From: Cryptomeria japonica
Taxonomy: Eukaryota > Streptophyta > Pinopsida > Cupressales > Cupressaceae
Reading direction: 5' to 3'
Length of the DNA stretch: 64,000 bases
Assembly: GCF_030272615.1 (NCBI RefSeq)
Contig: NC_081413.1
Span: 716,057,867 to 716,121,866, forward strand
The notes beneath the pieces were generated by a model. That model did not search any database. It saw only the letters and a list, made by a program, of their open reading frames with translations, and was not told where the DNA came from. The translations under genes were made by a program, and so were the position numbers. Below are positions 59,483 through 64,000 of this stretch, piece after piece. The number at the start of each line of letters is the position of its first letter. Positions within the stretch are counted from its first letter, which is position 1.

Positions 59483-61434
59483 GACTAACATGATTGCTTT
59501 GCTTGACTGCAGGAGTACTTGCCTATGCTAGAGTCACGAGAGAGATTCCCATCGACGCAAAGATTACGACTAGAGTTGACATTTGAGGATAGGGCTGCCA
59601 TTGAGGTTATGGGTCTATGATACATTATGTATGTGCCTGAGTTTCAGGCAAACATGGGTTTACTGACTGCTTTAGCCAAGAGATGGCATTCTGAGACATG
59701 CACTTTTCATTTGTCGATGGGTGAAATGACAGTCACCTTGGAGGATGTTTACAGGATTCTGAGGATACCGATCGATGGGGAGTTGATACCCTATGATCAA
59801 GATAGAGACAGGGAGCCCCTAAGATGAGTGTTCCAGGATCCAGGACTGGAGATGAGGGCTGGACATGTGGCATGAGAAACGATGACAGTGACAGGACTAG
59901 CACTACCAGCAGTGTTAGGAGGAGTGATCAGTGAGTTCCTGTGTCCAGACAGGGCGACATGAGGGTTGGTTGTGGGTTGGGGAGCACCTTGGAGACACTG
60001 GTTACACAGCATACCAGATATGCCTAGGGACCGTGCATGCTAGCACACTTGTACTATGAGCTTCATTAGTTTGTTTATCATGGATCCATAGGATTGGGCT
60101 ACAGAGTTACATTGCTACCAGTGTGGGCATATGAGCATCTGCCAGTTACCCAACCGATACATTTCAGGGGTACGGGTCATGGATGCAGCTTTGTTCACTT
60201 GTACGATATGATTACATCACAGCCACGGATTGGCAGGTTGGAGCATTGGTGTCAAGTCCTGGATGAGATAGACACTATGATATGGAGGTTGTACCATGAG
60301 TGCAAGCAATGGGAGGATGACGTAGTGGATCTACCCTATACCTTCCAGAGCAGATATTTGATTGGGTGGACACCCTATGTATTGGAGAGACAGCTGGTTG
60401 ACAGGGTATGCAGGCAGTTTGGCAAGATCCAGCGGTTGCCACGAGGTTCTGGTATATATGTGCGGACAGTGCGAGAATAGGCACACTTTGGGCCACTATT
60501 GTCATATGATCAAGTTGTGATGTAGCTGGTAGACATGGTGCCCATGCCATGGGATATGTGGCCAAAAATTGAGGATGCGGGTATGGATGCAGAGTACACT
60601 GCATATTGGGTTGAGCATCCCTTTCCATGACTGACAGATCTAGGAGAGCTGATAGATGGAGATGGTGGAGGGGATGAGGATGATGATGGAGATGGTGGGG
60701 GGAGAGGCTGACGGAGGAGGCAGGGTGTTGTTAGAGAGAGGAGAGTGGCTCCACGGAGAGAGGGTGGGGAGGAGAGATAGGCTCGGGTGGTGAGGGGCCG
60801 AGGTGGATTGCCACTATAGGTGCCAGCACCACAAGGTCCTAGACAGGTAGAGGGATAGGGACAAAGGTAGGTACAAGTATAGGCATAGGAACAGGCACAA
60901 GCATAGCCACCGATACAGGGGGAGCCACAAGCACAGGCACAGGGGGCCGAGGAGGAGGAAGATGAGCTATTTGAGCTGAGGGAGATCTGCCAAGCATAGG
61001 TAGATGAGATCTAGGACCTGGAGAGGGAGACAGCTAGGCTCAGGAGACAGCTAAGGGATACAGAGTGAGAGTGGGATCAGGCTATCCAACGCTATGCTCA
61101 GGCTGAGACAACACTGAGGGATGGGAGACAGGCGGCAAAGGACACAGGGGTTGGATATGCCTATATTCTACAGGCAGGGGATGAGATAGGGTATTGGAGA
61201 GACCTATACTACGGGGTAGTGCCACCAGAGCAGCGGGTGACGAGCTTCCACAGACCATCATGGACAACAATGGCTACAAGAGGGAGCCAGAGGAGACAGG
61301 TGTCCAGTGGTGGGGTTATGGGTCCTCCACCACCACTAGATAGAGGGGGCAGGAGAGATGATCCTGGAGCAGGTCCTTCTAGGGCTCAGACCCCATTGAG
61401 GCCTAGCGGCTCTGAGGGAGGGAGTTCATCATAG

Positions 61435-63115
61435 CCATAGAGGGCTCCCTATGTATCAGTTTTGTACCATTTTGTATTATGATGTAGACACCTTTGGGTG
61501 ATTTTGTAGCCATATGTATTTTGACATCATTGTATCATGACATTTATGATTATATATATGAGATGATTCATCTTTGCGGAAGCTATATGCATGTGTACCT
61601 ATGTGATGAGATGTTTTATATGACTCATGATGTATGTTTCTATGTGGTGCTTATGATATGGATGCAAATATGTACATGATGAAATGCAGTTTTTTTTTTT
61701 TAATGTTTTTAATATGTTATGTAAATGAAAATGTGAATGTATGAAATGCAAATGAATATGATAATGCAAAGAACTATTTACATGATAAAAATGCAAGATT
61801 GCTAACATGTGTTGTGTGCAAGATGTGATGCAATTGTGATATCTATATATATGTATGATATGCTGACATGTGGTAATGCGGGTGAAAACTACATGAAATG
61901 CAAATATTTTTGGCGTGTCATTATACTCAGTCATGTGATAGCAAGCTATACAAACTCAAGAATGATGATGGAGGTCAATCAAGAAATGGGGATGGAAGGT
62001 AGAAGATATGAAAGTGAAAGAGCTTCTTGTGCATTATCATCATTGAGCTTTATTATGGCAAAATAGGTTATGAAAATCGAGGCATATGTTCGACCCAGAA
62101 AGTCATTGTACCTATTTGCATGGAGATAAGACAGTCACAAATAAGGAATGCCCCAGTTCACACTAGACTCACAGTGTCCTCATATCCTTGGACAAGTCAA
62201 AGCATTACTAAGAGACAATCCACAGACAACAAAGAAAAATAGGTGATGATACCCCATCCTTGCCTTTCTAGTCAAAGACATCCTGGAGATAGAATCTCTA
62301 GTCAAAGACATCTTGGAAAAGCTAAAAGACATGTCACCAAAAGATAAAATCAAAATAACACCAACATCCACTGTAGTCCTCAAGTTTAGTGTCTCTTGTC
62401 ACTTGTATAAGTCTTATTTGATTGTGGTCCCAATGTTTACATTCACAAAAAGGATAGATAGCACTGAACCCTATGTTGTCTGAGTCTGTTGAAAGATTTG
62501 ATTTGTTGAAGTCCATTGTTGTTGTTGTGTCCCATCTGAAACTGACCGAATCCATGAAACTGATACTTTATTGTGGAGAAGATGAAACTTTATTATGGAT
62601 TGTGCGTGGATAGACTGAATAAAAGTGGAAGAAACTGTACTCCTCGAAACATGTGATGCTCTCAGTTCCACACCCATCACTAGACGTAGGATTTGCCTTA
62701 GCCACAGATAGGAGCTGATTTATTATGGATAGAAAGGGGTGAAAAGGAAGGATTATTATGAATGGCTAACCAATCTTGGGTAGATCAATAACAAGCCATG
62801 ATGGGAATGGGTAAGTTTATTATGAATGGATAGGTTGTGAGTGTGTGCAAAGTGAAGGATGAAATGGAATCCTGAAGGAGAAAGGAGCAATGTCTCTACA
62901 CATGGCGTCGGTGACCCGGTTTTCACCATGGTACTTGCCCAGGGCACCACCAAAGTGGTTTTCACCATTGGATGAAATGTTTTCTCTTTACTTTTTTTAT
63001 TTTCTTTGATTTTTTTGTTGTCACAAGGTGCCTATTTGCCAGGTTTTCACCAAGTAACGATTTTTTTTGTTTTTATGATTTTTTTTGTATTTTCAAATTG
63101 GGATACTCTGAAGAG
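61435..63115. other. Spacer between antisense PMD gene and integrase
   Basis: No coding region recognised. An AT/TG-rich part (61440-61900) is followed by short repeats such as TTTATTATGGAT/TTTATTATGAATGG (62570-62840) and a paired GGTTTTCACC word (62918, 62959, 63042). Both flanking genes end toward it, so it may carry their 3' ends. Confidence 0.45.
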
Positions 63116-64000
63116 CTATGTGTAAAACCTGCGAAGATGCATTTTGTTGGTAGGATCCTCCAAAGGTTCGCCCTCTTTAGTTGAGAGTTGATATGCACCA
63201 AATCCATATGTTGTTGTGATGATGTAAGGACCAAGCCAGTTTGGTTCGAACTTGCCCTTCTTCTCTCTGTCTTGTTGATTTTTAGGATTTTCTCTGAGGA
63301 CCAAGTCACCTACCTCAAATGTGCGAGGCTTGACTTTATGATTGTAGCTATGACTCATTCATTATTGATAAGCCTTGAGATGATTAAAAGCAGTTTGTCT
63401 TCGTTCATCCAATAGTTCAAGTTCTTGTAAGCGAGAGACCTTGTAGTCTTCATCACTGATAATGTTTTGCAAAGAGACTTGTAAAGAGGGTAACTCGACC
63501 TCAATAGGCAAGATAGCTTCAGTGACATAGACAAGTGAATAGGGTGTAGCTCCTATAGGTGTGCGGACACTTGTGCGGTAAGCCCAAAGTGCAGGATTAA
63601 GTTGGATATGCCAATTACGGCCAGCGTCATCGATTGTCTTTTTCAATATTTTAAGGATTGTTTTATTAGATACCTCAGCTTGACCATTACCTTGGGGATA
63701 ATAAGGTGTGGAAAAATGATGGGTAATATGGAAGCGGTCACAAAATTCACGAACATCCTGATTTTTGAAGGGACGCCCGTTATCAGTGATGATGGAAACA
63801 GGAATACCGTATCGACAAATGATATAGTTGAGAATGAATGTAGCAGTTTGTTTTCCAGCGACTTGTGTGAGAGGCATGGCTTCAATCCATTTTGTGAAAT
63901 ACTCTATGGCAATGATGATGAATTTATGACTATTGGAAGATGGAGGGTGAATCTTGCCTATGAGCTCGAGTCCCCACTGACAAAAGGGCCAAGGAGTCGC
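63116..64000 (-). pseudogene. Gypsy integrase (partial, runs off window)
   Basis: The integrase core and C-terminus enter from the right edge. From 64000 the frame gives FCQWGLELIGKIHPPS (the family has Asp where this has Glu in WGLD), IEYFTKWIEAMPLTQ, the second Asp in IITDNGRPF, and Glu in GNGQAEVSNKTILK. It continues to NPALWAYRTSVRTPIGATPY and the C-terminal GPY-type segment WLGPYIITTTYGFGAYQLS, ending MHLRRFYT. Two adjacent stops (TAA TGA, 63364-63359) separate 63362-64000 from 63116-63358, at a place where the family usually has Gln-Arg. Loss of the first catalytic Asp also argues for a dead copy. Confidence 0.88.

Larger units (their letters stand above)
58579..61434 (+). pseudogene. 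Plant mobile domain (PMD) gene, antisense within a Gypsy element
   Basis: PMD proteins (the MAIN/MAIL1 group and transposon relatives) are plant nuclear proteins of uncertain biochemistry. Exon 1 (58579-58644) encodes MALVHRFDRVRRFQRPADAG and EP with a GTGAGT donor. Exon 2 starts after CTGCAG at 59513 in matching phase. It reads EYLPMLESRERFPSTQRL and, after one TGA, the PMD signature LLTALAKRWHSETCTFHLSM, GEMTVTLEDVYRILRIPIDG. After a frameshift near 60050, PVWAYEHLPVTQPIHFRGTG to SRYLIGWTPYVLERQL continues the domain. An acidic Gly/Asp segment, a Gln/Ala/Pro stretch, a probable coiled coil (about 60950-61130) and a Gly/Ser-rich tail ending at 61434 follow. At least 19 stops, mostly TAG or TGA, make it dead. 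Confidence 0.75.
57427..64000 (-). mobile_element. Gypsy element with antisense PMD gene (runs off window)
   Basis: On the minus strand: integrase (64000-63116), 1.7 kb of spacer, the antisense PMD gene, a polypurine tract (58240-58224) and the 3' LTR (58223-57427). The 5' LTR and upstream pol lie beyond the right edge. It is inserted in the RNase H of the Gypsy element to its left, so it is the younger of the two. Plant Gypsy elements with an extra antisense ORF between pol and the 3' LTR are known; PMD proteins have also been described in transposons. Confidence 0.8.

Overview
This is a transposon-rich, AT-rich stretch of a seed-plant nuclear genome. The plant assignment rests on two GT77-type glycosyltransferase genes with plant-like introns, a Copia pol of plant type, a plant mobile domain (PMD) gene carried by a Gypsy element, and a miniature LTR element with the tRNA-iMet binding site usual in plants. 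The mix of old LTR elements and low gene density would suit a gymnosperm, but that is inference. No organelle, bacterial or viral gene block is present.

The only host genes that look intact are two minus-strand paralogs of a nucleotide-diphospho-sugar transferase: copy A at 13.2-15.6 kb and copy B at 31.7-33.5 kb. They lie in two copies of one segmental duplication (about 9.96-15.87 and 29.78-33.79 kb). Comparing the copies dates insertions: a 285-bp TIR element and a 1,419-bp solo LTR are in copy A only, and copy B shows the empty sites. Each copy also has, downstream of its gene, an older relic of the gene's own upstream region, which suggests an earlier, larger tandem array.

Layout: 0-2.2 kb, simple repeats and unassigned sequence. 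2.2-6.6 kb, Copia LTR pieces around a dead LINE. 6.6-10 kb, nothing recognised. 10-16.3 kb, duplication copy A. 16.9-20.4 kb, a giant inverted repeat made of two opposed LTRs. 20.4-21.9 kb, Copia pieces. 21.98-23.87 kb, a minisatellite and a 359-bp satellite. 24.4-27.3 kb, an unfamiliar ten-exon minus-strand gene with preserved splice sites but four stops, next to a cluster of palindromic GTACGC motifs. 27.4-29.8 kb, the 3' end of an LTR element. 29.8-33.8 kb, duplication copy B. 34.1-34.4 kb, a 263-bp TRIM. 40.0-47.4 kb, a complete but pol-less LTR element with an unusual repeat-rich polyprotein and a retropepsin-like domain. 48.3-54.3 kb, a minus-strand Copia. 54.3-57.4 kb, a Gypsy gag-protease-RNase H frame lacking RT. 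57.4-64 kb, a Gypsy element entering from the right, with integrase on minus and a decayed PMD gene in antisense.

The best candidates for something undescribed are the ten-exon gene with its motif cluster and neighbouring satellite, the pol-less element with 37-39-residue tandem protein repeats, and the antisense PMD gene with its strongly TAG-biased decay. All coordinates and alignments were read by eye. Family names are from recognised motifs, not searches.
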